Positions 18,043 through 26,570 of a stretch of DNA of 61,362 bases are shown here, piece after piece; the stretch's first letter is position 1, and each line of letters begins with the position of its first letter. A program made the translations under genes and the position numbers. The DNA is taken from positions 1 through 61,362 of the forward strand of contig NZGD01000065.1 of the NCBI GenBank assembly GCA_002690925.1. Reading direction: 5' to 3'. The notes under the pieces were generated by a model. It did not search any database. It was not told the origin of the DNA and saw nothing but the letters and a program-made list of their open reading frames with translations. The DNA is from Rhodopirellula sp. GTDB taxonomy: Bacteria; Planctomycetota; Planctomycetia; Pirellulales; Pirellulaceae.

Positions 18043-19029
18043 TCAGGCTGAAAACCAAGAGACCAAGGCTTCGTCAACCCAGCACTTTCGACGACGATCC
18101 AAGAACCCCATGTGACCACCAGTGTTAGTAATGAACAAACGCGTCGTCGGTGGCCACAGGCCAGGATTGTCAGTAAAACAACCGACGGGAACGATGGGAT
18201 CATCCGCCGCCGCCAGAACCAGTGTGGGCACAGTGTTGAAACTTGCTACGTGGCAAGCTGAAGCCTGGTCATAATAGTCTTCTGCCCCGTCAAAGTCACT
18301 CAGTGGTGCCGTGATCCGATCGTCCAACTCCCACAGAGTCCTCGGGCGTCTTTCCAATATCGCTTTTTGAAATTCGGCACGTTGAAGAACACCGGGAGGG
18401 ACACTGTCCAGAAGCAAGCGAATGAAATAGTAGTTGTAAGGCCTCAATGACCAACGTTGCATGTTGACGCTACAACGCCTCAAATCCAACGGTGGTGCTA
18501 CCACAGCAATGCGTTCCAAACGCTCAAACCAGACTGGTTTTATCGCAACACCGCATCCGATCCGGCCCACGGCCCGCAGTAGTTGTCCAGCACCCAAAGA
18601 AACACCGATCGCCAGCACCGGCCCCTTCTGAGACTTGGCAGAAATGAATTGAAGCGCCGAAACTACATCGTCACTACGACCGGCATGAGCCAGATTGCGA
18701 GCGAGTGGTCGTGCCGCTCCACATCCGCGCATGTCCATTCGAAAAACGCGTGAACCTAGTTTTAAAAAACGTTCCGCTAACCGAAGCATGTACGGGGCCG
18801 AATGACATCCTGAAAGACCGTGCACCAGCAAAATCGACCGATCACCTGGTACCCAATCATGTGGACAATCCTCGTGTAAAACGATCGAATCGCCTGCTGA
18901 AACGGAAACGACGTGCTGACTGGGTCTGAGCAGATCGGATGACACTTTACGTGTGGCTGCAATGGTCTGTAGGTGGCCACCCCTTAAAAACGGGTGAGGA
19001 TCAAATGGCGGCGGCTCAAACTCAGACAT
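18043..19029 (-). CDS. Alpha/beta hydrolase of the YheT (ABHD1/3-like) family
   Basis: 328 residues. The family signature FLRGGHLQTI is at 14-23. The lid/oxyanion region has LLVHGLSGCH; the nucleophile elbow is GVSLGA with Ser144; the acid is the Asp of AADDPIVP; the catalytic His is in GGHMGFLD. Members are membrane-associated or cytosolic esterases/lipases acting on fatty acyl esters; the real substrate of bacterial YheT is unknown. The ATG at 19029 is preferred over the frame opening at 19062 because it matches the usual short N-terminus and avoids overlap with divergent thpR. The 22-bp gap to thpR means promoters must overlap the coding regions. Confidence 0.92.
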   Translation of the reverse strand: MSEFEPPPFDPHPFLRGGHLQTIAATRKVSSDLLRPSQHVVSVSAGDSIVLHEDCPHDWVPGDRSILLVHGLSGCHSAPYMLRLAERFLKLGSRVFRMDMRGCGAARPLARNLAHAGRSDDVVSALQFISAKSQKGPVLAIGVSLGAGQLLRAVGRIGCGVAIKPVWFERLERIAVVAPPLDLRRCSVNMQRWSLRPYNYYFIRLLLDSVPPGVLQRAEFQKAILERRPRTLWELDDRITAPLSDFDGAEDYYDQASACHVASFNTVPTLVLAAADDPIVPVGCFTDNPGLWPPTTRLFITNTGGHMGFLDRRRKCWVDEALVSWFSA

Positions 19030-19051
19030 AATTCCGTGTACGATTGGCACC

Positions 19052-19627
19052 ATGAAAAACATTCGATCATTTATCGCTATTCAGCTCGCACCCGACGTCA
19101 ACCGAAATTCAGCCCGGATGCTGCAGCGACTTCGTCAAGCAAATGACGGCATCAAGTGGGTTCCCACTGACAACCTGCATTTGACTCTCAAGTTCCTTGG
19201 TGACGTTGATAACACAGAGGTCCCCGCCGTCTGTAACGTCATCCAAAGGGTCTGCGTCGATCACTCACCGTTTCACCTCGATTTTGGCGGTACAGGTGGA
19301 TTCCCAAGCCTGGAGCGCCCTCGCATTCTATACGCAGGGATCAACGATGCATCAGGTACACTCACCAGAATTGTATCTCAACTAGAAATATCTCTCGCTG
19401 AGCTTGGATTCAAACAGGAACCCAGGGACTACATACCCCACCTGACGCTTGGACGCACTCGCAGTACATCGCGGCTGGCCAGCAGTGATGTGATGGAACG
19501 TCTTGTCGCTGAAGAAGAAACTCACCTAGGTGGCATGCTTGTAAGTTCACTGCAGTTAGTCGCCAGTTTCCTTGACAAGTCAGGACCGACTTATCAAATC
19601 ATGGACACGATCCCACTAGATTCCTGA
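19052..19627 (+). CDS. thpR: RNA 2',3'-cyclic phosphodiesterase (LigT family)
   Basis: 191 residues, normal for the 2H phosphoesterase ThpR. Both HxTx motifs are intact: HLT at 43-45 (NLHLTLKFLG) and HLT at 130-132 (YIPHLTLGR). The N-terminus IRSFIAIQL is typical. It hydrolyses RNA 2',3'-cyclic phosphates to 2'-phosphomonoesters and can act as a 2'-5' RNA ligase in vitro. It is divergent from the YheT gene and ends 5 bp before the convergent lipoprotein gene, so there is no room for a separate terminator. Confidence 0.95.
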   Translation: MKNIRSFIAIQLAPDVNRNSARMLQRLRQANDGIKWVPTDNLHLTLKFLGDVDNTEVPAVCNVIQRVCVDHSPFHLDFGGTGGFPSLERPRILYAGINDASGTLTRIVSQLEISLAELGFKQEPRDYIPHLTLGRTRSTSRLASSDVMERLVAEEETHLGGMLVSSLQLVASFLDKSGPTYQIMDTIPLDS

Positions 19628-19632
19628 ATCAC

Positions 19633-21228
19633 CTACTTCGCAATTTCGAAGGGGATATCAGAGTTACCATATTTCTTACCATTACGATCTTCCATCGTGA
19701 GTCGCAACTTGTAAGTTCCAGCAGGTAATTCCTGAGGGATCAACATCTGATAGGCGATAAAATAATCTCGCAAATAGTTCGCAGAGACCTGCTGATCTCC
19801 CGGCAATAACTGGCTGAGTACTTTACGATTCTCGGAATCGTAAATGTCGTAACTTCCCTGCAAATGTGTCTCAAAACCGCCGTCTACACGCTTGGCGGTA
19901 AAGTTATCAATCTCACAGTAAAGAATCACCTGTTGCCCAGCATCGAAACGATTGCCTTCGAATCGTTTAAATTGCCCATACGATTGAATGTCAGTGCAGA
20001 ATGCCAAGGCCCTCACTTCGAGTGCATCTGTCGCAGCCGCCGCGAATTTGGCTGCTTCACGAATCTGAGGTACCGCAGAAGTAAACCGACGACTTGGTGA
20101 TGTTGGATGTCCCTCAGGATCAATGATTGTCCAAAGTCCCAAAAGTTGGTGCCGAAGAAACTCCTGCTCAGCTTCCGATAAACCGCTGACTTCCTCGACT
20201 GCTGCGTCGGGATCCCCCGAAAGCACAAGCAAGTGTCGCAAACGTATCAAACGAGCTGTCCGTTCTGCAGGCTCCTCGCTGGTAGGAGCTTTGCTCAGTT
20301 GTTGAGCCAAAGCGTCATAAAGCACGTCTTCAGATAATTCTGATAAAAGCTCAGGTGAGAAGGCCTGCACAATCCGACTGTGAGCTGCCTGATCCTGGGT
20401 ACCGCTAGCCGTTTGCACTGTCGTGCGATCCAATCCTCCCCCACCGGCTGCATTAGCAACATTCGCATGATTCTGAAGAAGCTTTTGCGCAACGGCGTCT
20501 TTTTCCTGTTCGGTCAATGCAAGTGGCTTCACGTCATTTAAAGAGGCCGAAATGCCTGATTTTGTTTTAGCTGTATCCTGTTCGAACCCAACTCCAATGC
20601 GTGCAGGAGCAACCGCTGGAACCGAATCTCGAGATGGTGGCAACACTGGCAATCGATCCATCGTCCCCGATGCCAAATCAATTGGATTGGGCTGTGTAGT
20701 TTGATCAGTAGCAACCAATTCGCTCTTCAACTGCTGCCGAAGCCGCTCACGTTCTGCCGCAGGTAAATTATTGATTGTTGCGATGACTTCAGCTGCGTCT
20801 GGTCGTTGTGCGTCTTTGGTAGATCGAGCTGAAAGACTGTCCGTTTCGATGGATCCTACATCAGCAACCACATCAGTCGAGTCCGTTGCACTTACCTCTG
20901 GGGCGTTATCCAAATCCTCTGCCACCTTTGTGGAAGCGGATGATGCCTGTATTTTTTTTGTGTCAGACTGAGTCTTTAAAGAGGCTGGACGAGTCTCTAA
21001 ATTCCTTGCGCCTCTCAATTCGATTTCGCCGGACTGATCAATTTTGCTTTCAGCGCGCGAGGAAGTCGCCAGCCGCTGTTCTGGAGAGTCAAGCTCCGCT
21101 ACCTCAACGTCATTACTCGTGCGAACCTGCAGATTGTGCCCAAATTTTTGTGCACCTCGGCACCCAAACGCGATCGAGGTAACGAATACCATTACCCAAG
21201 TCATGAATCTATAAGTTGCGGCGTACAT
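19633..21228 (-). CDS. Large lipoprotein of unknown function with a C-terminal beta domain
   Basis: About 531 residues. The signal MTWVMVFVTSIAFGC gives a probable lipidated Cys. The next 280 residues look disordered and are rich in Ser, Thr, Ala, Asp and Gln (AELDSPEQRLATSSRAES and similar). A helical middle part follows (SPELLSELSEDVLYDALAQQL; SEAEQEFLRHQLLGLW), then a C-terminal beta-rich module (QVILYCEIDNF, HLQGSYDIYD, LPAGTYKLRLTMED, SDIPFEIAK) that resembles an Ig-like or cyclophilin-like sandwich. Proteins with this ending occur in planctomycetes as uncharacterised secreted proteins. ATG 21228 has GAGG at good distance and gives a normal signal; ATG 21252 is the alternative. Confidence 0.82.
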   Translation of the reverse strand: MYAATYRFMTWVMVFVTSIAFGCRGAQKFGHNLQVRTSNDVEVAELDSPEQRLATSSRAESKIDQSGEIELRGARNLETRPASLKTQSDTKKIQASSASTKVAEDLDNAPEVSATDSTDVVADVGSIETDSLSARSTKDAQRPDAAEVIATINNLPAAERERLRQQLKSELVATDQTTQPNPIDLASGTMDRLPVLPPSRDSVPAVAPARIGVGFEQDTAKTKSGISASLNDVKPLALTEQEKDAVAQKLLQNHANVANAAGGGGLDRTTVQTASGTQDQAAHSRIVQAFSPELLSELSEDVLYDALAQQLSKAPTSEEPAERTARLIRLRHLLVLSGDPDAAVEEVSGLSEAEQEFLRHQLLGLWTIIDPEGHPTSPSRRFTSAVPQIREAAKFAAAATDALEVRALAFCTDIQSYGQFKRFEGNRFDAGQQVILYCEIDNFTAKRVDGGFETHLQGSYDIYDSENRKVLSQLLPGDQQVSANYLRDYFIAYQMLIPQELPAGTYKLRLTMEDRNGKKYGNSDIPFEIAK

Positions 21229-21252
21229 CCCTGCCTCGCTTGCAATTGACAT

Positions 21253-21812
21253 GCATCAGTGCTCTCCGAAGTCACGCTTCTCGGAAAAACATCTTTGTTA
21301 TTCGCGGGACGTTACGAAATCTGTGCTCAGTACCACAACGCCAAACCGGGGAATCGACAGGAACAAACAGACAAGTTGCACAGCGTCCTGAAAAACCGAA
21401 ATCCACTGCATGAAAAACCGTGGTTCCGCGAAAAAACAGCCCTCAATCCTCTTCTCGACATAACAAGCGACCTATTTGCAAGCATAAAATTGTCCCAAAA
21501 TCGCTCATGGAGAGGATCACGAAAACTCCTGCGTTGACCGAATCGACGCCTGATTCCGCATCGAACGCCGTCGATGCTGTGACAGGGTGCAGTGGGGATT
21601 GTTATGATGATCACAACGGATCGGGACCAGCACCGACTAGAAAGAGAACGGCACGTCATTGCGACGGCAACTCGGGAAAGCACTTCTGCACGAAGCGAAC
21701 AGAACGTGGCTTCCATGGCTGAAAGGTTCACCTGACCTTTTGATGCTTGACTTGAAATAGCTAATGCCCTGAAAACTTTTCTCGAACTCGATTCCGGACG
21801 AGCAGCAAAACG
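21253..21812. other. Gap upstream of cdsA
   Basis: 560 bp between divergent genes. Frames on both strands are open for 60-160 codons, but their composition is not protein-like (the minus frame 21327-21821 runs into the cdsA start and is very Arg/Cys/Ser-rich). One short plus-strand ORF (21604-21735) is listed separately. No hairpins were noticed. Confidence 0.4.
21604..21735 (+). CDS. Possible 43-codon small ORF upstream of cdsA
   Basis: Two adjacent ATGs preceded by GGGG at about 8 nt open a 43-codon frame ending in TGA. The peptide is hydrophilic and charged (RDQHRLERERHVIA), with a helix-like middle and no signal or known motif. It sits 78 bp before cdsA on the same strand, so it could be a leader or small protein. 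Nothing beyond start, SD-like sequence and composition supports it. Confidence 0.2.
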   Translation: MMITTDRDQHRLERERHVIATATRESTSARSEQNVASMAERFT

Positions 21813-22787
21813 ATGAGCCACATTGCTTGGGAAATCCGCATCACGTTGATCGCGATTTTTGCTGTACTTGCAGTTTTAAACTGCCTTCTGTTTATCAAGA
21901 TGCGTTGCTACCCTGACGACGACGACACCTTGATCCGCCATCGCATCCGAACATGGTGGTCATTGGCAGGACTGTTTTCACTCGCATTGTGTGTATCGCC
22001 AAACGGTGGCGCCATATTCTTTGGATTCATCAGCTTCTTCGCATTGAAAGAGTTTCTTTCAATGTCGCCCACAAGACGCGCTGACCGGCGAGTTCTTTTT
22101 TACGCTTACTTGTCAGTAATTCCCCAATACTATTTCGCGACGAGTGACAACTACCAGATGTTCCTGGTATTCATTCCCGTTATCATGTTTTCGTGGTTGC
22201 CCACGCGAATGTGGATGATTGGTGAGGTTGAAGGTTTTCAAAAAGCCGCAGGAACATTGCTTTGGGCGCTCATGATCACGGTTTACAGCCTGTCACACAC
22301 TGCCTACCTGCTGACCAATCCGTTGACACAAAATGCGTCCAATGGAGCAGTTGATGCGGTGAATCTTACCGGACAGCACCCGGGTCCTGGCTTACTCATT
22401 TTCCTCATCATCATGGCTGAGACAAATGACATATTCCAATACGTATCAGGCAGGCCGTTGGGAAAGAAACAGGTGTCGCCCAACATAGCCCCTGGAAAGA
22501 CCTATGCAGGTCTATTCGGTGGGATCACTTTAACAACCTGTCTTGCAGGGTCCGTTGGCCCTTTGATCACTCCGATGGACCTTACTCACTCGATGTTGGC
22601 CGGATGTATGATTGCTTGTATGGGATTCGCAGGTGAACTTTGCATAGGTGCACTAAAACGCGACTTAAAGATCACGAATTTTGGGGCAACGCTTCCCGGT
22701 CACGGAGGCGTGCTCGACCGCGTGGGAAACCTGATTTTTACAGCCCCACTGTTCTTCCATTTCATTCATTACTGTTACCACCAATGA
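21813..22787 (+). CDS. cdsA: Phosphatidate cytidylyltransferase (CDP-diglyceride synthase)
   Basis: 324 residues with about eight hydrophobic segments, an integral membrane enzyme. It makes CDP-diacylglycerol from phosphatidate and CTP, the branch point for phospholipid head groups. The C-terminal signature is present: KRDLKITNFGATLPGHGGVLDR, with the characteristic PGHGG and LDR (quoted in part). NDIFQYVSGRPLGKKQVSP and PGKTYAG match the conserved metal-binding/nucleotide block of larger CdsA proteins. The next gene starts inside its stop codon (ATGA), giving a coupled CDP-DAG/acyltransferase unit. Confidence 0.95.
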   Translation: MSHIAWEIRITLIAIFAVLAVLNCLLFIKMRCYPDDDDTLIRHRIRTWWSLAGLFSLALCVSPNGGAIFFGFISFFALKEFLSMSPTRRADRRVLFYAYLSVIPQYYFATSDNYQMFLVFIPVIMFSWLPTRMWMIGEVEGFQKAAGTLLWALMITVYSLSHTAYLLTNPLTQNASNGAVDAVNLTGQHPGPGLLIFLIIMAETNDIFQYVSGRPLGKKQVSPNIAPGKTYAGLFGGITLTTCLAGSVGPLITPMDLTHSMLAGCMIACMGFAGELCIGALKRDLKITNFGATLPGHGGVLDRVGNLIFTAPLFFHFIHYCYHQ

Positions 22788-23431
22788 ACCAAGTCTTACG
22801 AATAGCATTCTTTGCTTTGATCGTGCGTCCATTGATGATGATTGTCTTGGGAACCAACGTACGACGCAGCGAACTGCTACCAAGTTCAGGGCCAGCCATC
22901 ATCGTTGCCAACCACAATAGCCATCTCGATGTATTCGCACTGATGAATGTGCTTGGTCTGAAGCGTCTACCAGACGTCCGGCCCGTGGCAGCAGCTGATT
23001 ACTTCATGACGCGCAGAGTGCGACGCTGGTTTGCGACCCGCATCGTCGGGATCATACCAATCGACCGAAGTAAGATCCGCCGCGAAAAGGGAAAACATCC
23101 ACTGGATCCTATCTCTAAGGTGCTTCAAAACAATGGTATCGTTTTATTATTCCCTGAGGGCACGCGGGGCGAACCGGAAAAAATGGACGAACTCCAGAGT
23201 GGTGTTGCTCATCTTGCACGTAGACATCCTGAAATACCGATCACACCTGTATTCATGCACGGTCTAGGCAAGGCATTGCCAAAAGGTGAAGCTTTACTGG
23301 TACCGTTTTTTTGTGACATGTTTGTGGGTAAACCGCTTGGGAGCCAACTGAACAAACGCGAACTTATGGATCAACTCAACAAGTCGATGGATGAACTTGC
23401 TTCTGAGTTACCAATGGAAGCTTGGAACTAG
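22784..23431 (+). CDS. plsC: 1-acyl-sn-glycerol-3-phosphate acyltransferase (PlsC family)
   Basis: 215 residues. Acyltransferase motif I is NHNSHLD (HX4D, His44-Asp49), motif III is LFPEGTRGEPE (122-132), and a hydrophobic N-terminal segment can anchor it to the membrane. It should acylate lysophosphatidate to phosphatidate, the substrate of the preceding CdsA. Its ATG overlaps the cdsA stop as ATGA (22784-22787), so translation is probably coupled. The frame is open upstream inside cdsA, but only this start gives a normal family N-terminus. Substrate range (lysoPA versus another acyl acceptor) cannot be decided. Confidence 0.92.
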   Translation: MNQVLRIAFFALIVRPLMMIVLGTNVRRSELLPSSGPAIIVANHNSHLDVFALMNVLGLKRLPDVRPVAAADYFMTRRVRRWFATRIVGIIPIDRSKIRREKGKHPLDPISKVLQNNGIVLLFPEGTRGEPEKMDELQSGVAHLARRHPEIPITPVFMHGLGKALPKGEALLVPFFCDMFVGKPLGSQLNKRELMDQLNKSMDELASELPMEAWN

Positions 23432-23561
23432 AAAGAACAGCATTCCGCGATCAGAATTCAGCAGTGATCAACTGATATTGGCAGAGTCTCATCTTTTCAC
23501 AAATATGCACCGTCAACATCGTAAGCCTCTGTTTCAAACGTTTTCCCCGGTACCCGCCCTT

Positions 23562-23888
23562 TCATTGCAGGAAGAGGACTGTAGGCGCAAGAAGATACGC
23601 CGGAACAAACATGATTCCCCAACGCTCATACTGTCGCACATGGACGCGTTCAACGGTTCTCGTTCGCCCCAACGTTTTTTGGTCCCGAGCCAACAGAACA
23701 TGCCCCAAGGCGATCGCACTAGCGGGCACGGGAAATCGCCGTACGATTCTGGCGATGGTGGGACTATGAATTTCACACACGCCATCTATGATCTGGAATT
23801 TTTCACAAAGAATGAACCCGCAGGCAATACCCAAAAGTGTATTCGAAAGCGTCCAAAGATAAGCCACAAGTCGAATTAGTTGGTTCAC
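23562..23888 (-). CDS. HVRQYERWG-family protein, truncated and probably decaying
   Basis: 108 residues from a GTG start with AGGGG just upstream. The N-terminus is a hydrophobic segment; then come SAIALGHVLLARDQ and VERVHVRQYERWGIMFVPAYLLAP, quoted in part. I recall this block from an uncharacterised bacterial family in which it usually reads HExVHVRQYERWG and is followed by WLRGRDAYRDNPFEVEAY. Here the first His is Val, and the frame stops (TGA) exactly where that tail should start. The tail itself is still readable after the stop and one frameshift as KGGYRG then KTFETEAYDVDG, ending near 23497. Either the gene is a recent pseudogene or the last 20 residues are dispensable. Function unknown. 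Confidence 0.6.
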   Translation of the reverse strand: MNQLIRLVAYLWTLSNTLLGIACGFILCEKFQIIDGVCEIHSPTIARIVRRFPVPASAIALGHVLLARDQKTLGRTRTVERVHVRQYERWGIMFVPAYLLAPTVLFLQ

Positions 23889-24015
23889 ACCATCCCCTCA
23901 AGCGTCCCGCAAAACCGAGAACAGCCCAGAAGCGATCACAAAACAATGTGACCGTGGTTCCAGGCTGCTCATGAGTTAAACAGATACCGACGTTAGCCGA
24001 CATGCATTTCTGGGG

Positions 24016-24441
24016 CTATGCGTCAATAAAATCTTCGGACTCTTCAGTGATCGATTCTGCACCACTCTCGTCCTGTTCCAGCACATCCTCCTCAAGCCCA
24101 AGCATCTCTGCTTGCTCTTCTGTAAGTTGATAGTATCCCAATGAACGGATGACTTCGAGCACTTCGCTACACGTAGGAAACATACGTCCCGCGTCACGCT
24201 TGTAGTCATCCATGGCACGCATGAATTCGATTTCAGGATTGCTGTAATCACGCTCACAGGTTGTGGGATCAATGTGGCGTCGACGTTGAGTCTTACGTCG
24301 CGACTCAACGACAACACCAGTATCCAGAGTGTCGGTATTTCCCGTGTCGCTAGTGGTGTTGTTAGCTCTGCGATCGGCAGTACGTCGGTCGAGAGTAAGA
24401 ACGTTTTGGTCGAGAGTCTGATCAGTGCTGGATACAGTCAT
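24016..24441 (-). CDS. Conserved hypothetical protein with RRRHIDPTTCERDYS block
   Basis: 141 residues, soluble. The N-terminal 60 residues are polar and Thr/Asp-rich and probably disordered. The conserved core is RRKTQRRRHIDPTTCERDY, EIEFMRAMDDYKRDAGRMFP and TCSEVLEVIRSLGY, quoted in part, followed by an acidic tail (EEDVLEQDESGAES). I recognise this core from planctomycete hypothetical proteins but know of no function; the basic segment followed by a helix pair could bind nucleic acid or a partner. ATG 24441 has AAGGA 8 nt upstream and is chosen over the longer frame to 24561, whose extra N-terminus is not protein-like. Confidence 0.82.
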   Translation of the reverse strand: MTVSSTDQTLDQNVLTLDRRTADRRANNTTSDTGNTDTLDTGVVVESRRKTQRRRHIDPTTCERDYSNPEIEFMRAMDDYKRDAGRMFPTCSEVLEVIRSLGYYQLTEEQAEMLGLEEDVLEQDESGAESITEESEDFIDA

Positions 24442-24695
24442 GTCAATGTCCTTGGATGGTGGGAAAGTCCCTGACTTTTCCGTGTCCCCGTGAATGAAGG
24501 CACACAGTGGAAGGGTGGCACAAAAACGTAGCACACCGATTGCGTAAAGGCGGGCAATCAACGGGGAATTGACGACCAGAAAAGCCTGAACAGTCAGGCA
24601 AGAACGCCATCTGTGACGACTGTAACGGTTGGCACTTCAATGACGCCCATTTTTGGCCACGATGACTTGCATTCCTGCGGATAGTCGCAGATTAC

Positions 24696-25385
24696 TCAGT
24701 GAGACTCGGTCTCAATCGAACCGTCGACTGCCTCCTGCGTGTCCTCCGGCAGCCATCGTCGGGCGAGTCCTACCACGACGATGGGTACAGCAATCGAAAC
24801 AGTTAGTGCTAATGGCAGCCATTGATGGCGTTCGGCGTAATCGCCAAAGGCTGCATAGGCAATCGCAATCCCAAGATTGCTTCCAATGATTGCTGGTATG
24901 AATTTTCGCCATGCCAATTGATGGATTCCTGCCATCAAAACACTGGCCTCGGCAAAAACCGGCATAGCTCTCGTTAGCACCAGAACCAGTGGCCCATACC
25001 GATCACTCACTTTTCGGATACGCTCAAGATCTCGCCCCCGCGAAAAGCACAGTGCAAACCTTCGACCGTACCGTCGTGCTAACGCAAAGCCCAGTATGGC
25101 TCCTACGTTCATCCCAAGCCACGTAGCTAATGTCCCCCAAAACCAGCCCAACTGCCAACCGCTGAGAGTACTGATCACACTGGACGGGATAGGAAGCAGG
25201 ATGTCCGTTGCCAACAGCCCCACAATCAATGTAAAGGCGGCTAAAGGTTCAGGTGGATCTTCAGTCAAGCCTCTGAGCCAATCATTCACTTGCCCGCCAA
25301 ATAACAGGAAGGGAACGATCGGGACAAGCAATACAAGACACATCAATGGCAGAGTTCGAAATAACTCACGCACCGTTCGCCCCAA
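24696..25385 (-). CDS. VTT-domain (TVP38/DedA-like) membrane protein
   Basis: 229 residues with about five hydrophobic segments. The VTT core is visible: LLPIPSSVISTLSGW with the re-entrant proline motif, GTLATWLGMNVGAILGFALARRYGRR, quoted in part, and the conserved arginine helix LVLVLTRAMPVFAEASVLMAGI. DedA/TVP38 proteins are linked to membrane homeostasis and lipid scrambling, including flipping of undecaprenyl phosphate by some members; which activity applies here is not known. It starts 32 bp from the end of the PPOX-fold gene on the same strand, so co-transcription is possible. Confidence 0.9.
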   Translation of the reverse strand: MGRTVRELFRTLPLMCLVLLVPIVPFLLFGGQVNDWLRGLTEDPPEPLAAFTLIVGLLATDILLPIPSSVISTLSGWQLGWFWGTLATWLGMNVGAILGFALARRYGRRFALCFSRGRDLERIRKVSDRYGPLVLVLTRAMPVFAEASVLMAGIHQLAWRKFIPAIIGSNLGIAIAYAAFGDYAERHQWLPLALTVSIAVPIVVVGLARRWLPEDTQEAVDGSIETESH

Positions 25386-25415
25386 TTACGTCAATGCTCG
25401 AATCGACTTGTTGAG

Positions 25416-25862
25416 TCAAGTCCATGGCACATCATGATACTCCAATGCCCACTCACGCATGTATCTAACACTTTCAGGATCCACTCGATAAACGATGAGG
25501 TCCGGATTATCAATGGACCCGAGATAATTGCGAAGCAACGGATTTTCGTCCCAGATCTGCTGCAACAATTGACGGTCCTGCTCTTCACGGGCCACTCCCG
25601 TGATTCGGACCTGGTGGTGATTTTTGTCGAGATAGCACAACTCAACTTTCGGATTTTTCGCGATTTCCTGTGTTTTGTGGTAAGTACGCAAATTAGCAAC
25701 ATGAACCGTGAACCCCTCAGTTCTGACAGGAGAAACGGGGCGAACCCTCGCTTGGTCACCATCCATCGAGGCCAGATAGGGAAATCTATCTTTCTGCAAT
25801 ACGGCCAATGCCAAGTCTCTCAACTCAGTAGGATCAGTCGGTAAAGGTGTTGGTTTCGTCAT
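25416..25862 (-). CDS. Pyridoxamine 5'-phosphate oxidase-fold (FMN-binding split barrel) protein
   Basis: 148 residues, the size of small PPOX-fold proteins. The pattern of split-barrel strands is clear: FPYLASMDGDQARVRPVSP, VHVANLRTYHKTQEIAKNPKVELCYLD, quoted in part, VRITGVAREEQD and the terminal VRYMREW. The family includes FMN- or F420-dependent reductases and stress proteins; there is no indication which cofactor is used. ATG 25862 gives the usual N-terminus; a longer frame starts at 25904. It lies between the TorD operon and the VTT gene, all on the minus strand. Confidence 0.87.
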   Translation of the reverse strand: MTKPTPLPTDPTELRDLALAVLQKDRFPYLASMDGDQARVRPVSPVRTEGFTVHVANLRTYHKTQEIAKNPKVELCYLDKNHHQVRITGVAREEQDRQLLQQIWDENPLLRNYLGSIDNPDLIVYRVDPESVRYMREWALEYHDVPWT

Positions 25863-25955
25863 CGCTAGAGGATACCTGGTCTTGATTGGTGCGTAGCAAG
25901 GCATCCTGTGATGCGGCGAAATGCTGCTAGCTCGTGTGTTTTGGAAGCAAACAAT

Positions 25956-26570
25956 TCACACGGATGTTGAAAAACGCGTCTTCCGTTCCATTTCAAGGAA
26001 TTGCTGGGTGATTTCAGCAAGGGAACGATACAGCGGCAAACGGGCTCTTTGCGAAGTCCCCAACAGCAGTGGAGATGGCCAGTTTAAATGTCGTTCAAAA
26101 AATGCATTTGCAACTTCCCAAGCCACATCGCTTTCCTCGTCTTTTTTTTCCTGGGAGCCACTTGCCAACACCAAATGGGACATCAAATCTAATTGGATAC
26201 CAAGATGATCCCAGAGCGCGGGTGCTGGCATCACATAACCAACAAGCTCTGCAAACTTCGCTACGGAACTTGCCGACTGACCATCCAATTGGGTTTTCTG
26301 CCAAACCGACTGCATGGGAAGCAACGCGTTCTTTGGCCCAATGAATAGAGCACAATATTCAGTCGCAAGTTGCTCAAGTGACTCGCCCGGAAGCATTAGG
26401 TTCAGCTGCGACAATGCCGAACTCAACGGTTCCTCAGCCATCCCTTTCAGCAAAGGAGCATCAACCTCCTGCACCCACAACCGCGCAAGAAGTGAGTATA
26501 CCGTTGCCACAGATTCAAGACTTTGCGTTTCTCTATCAATCAATTTTCCTGATCCGAACAACGGTGTCAT
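25956..26570 (-). CDS. TorD/DmsD-family molybdoenzyme chaperone
   Basis: 204 residues, all-helical. The family motif is seen in ATEYCALFIGP and in the later WDHLGIQLDLMSHL block. TorD-like chaperones bind the Tat signal and the apo-form of a molybdoenzyme and hold it until the cofactor is inserted. The gene overlaps the end of the molybdopterin oxidoreductase gene by 35 bp in another frame, so its client is almost certainly that enzyme. It is the last gene of the unit. Confidence 0.9.
   Translation of the reverse strand: MTPLFGSGKLIDRETQSLESVATVYSLLARLWVQEVDAPLLKGMAEEPLSSALSQLNLMLPGESLEQLATEYCALFIGPKNALLPMQSVWQKTQLDGQSASSVAKFAELVGYVMPAPALWDHLGIQLDLMSHLVLASGSQEKKDEESDVAWEVANAFFERHLNWPSPLLLGTSQRARLPLYRSLAEITQQFLEMERKTRFSTSV

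Noticed and set aside
21327..21821. Minus-strand 164-codon frame upstream of cdsA
   Set aside because: It overlaps the cdsA start, is extremely Arg/Ser/Cys-rich and shows no signal or domain.
23391..23879. Plus-strand 162-codon frame after plsC
   Set aside because: Antisense to the HVRQYERWG-family gene, which has conserved motifs and an SD; the plus frame has none.
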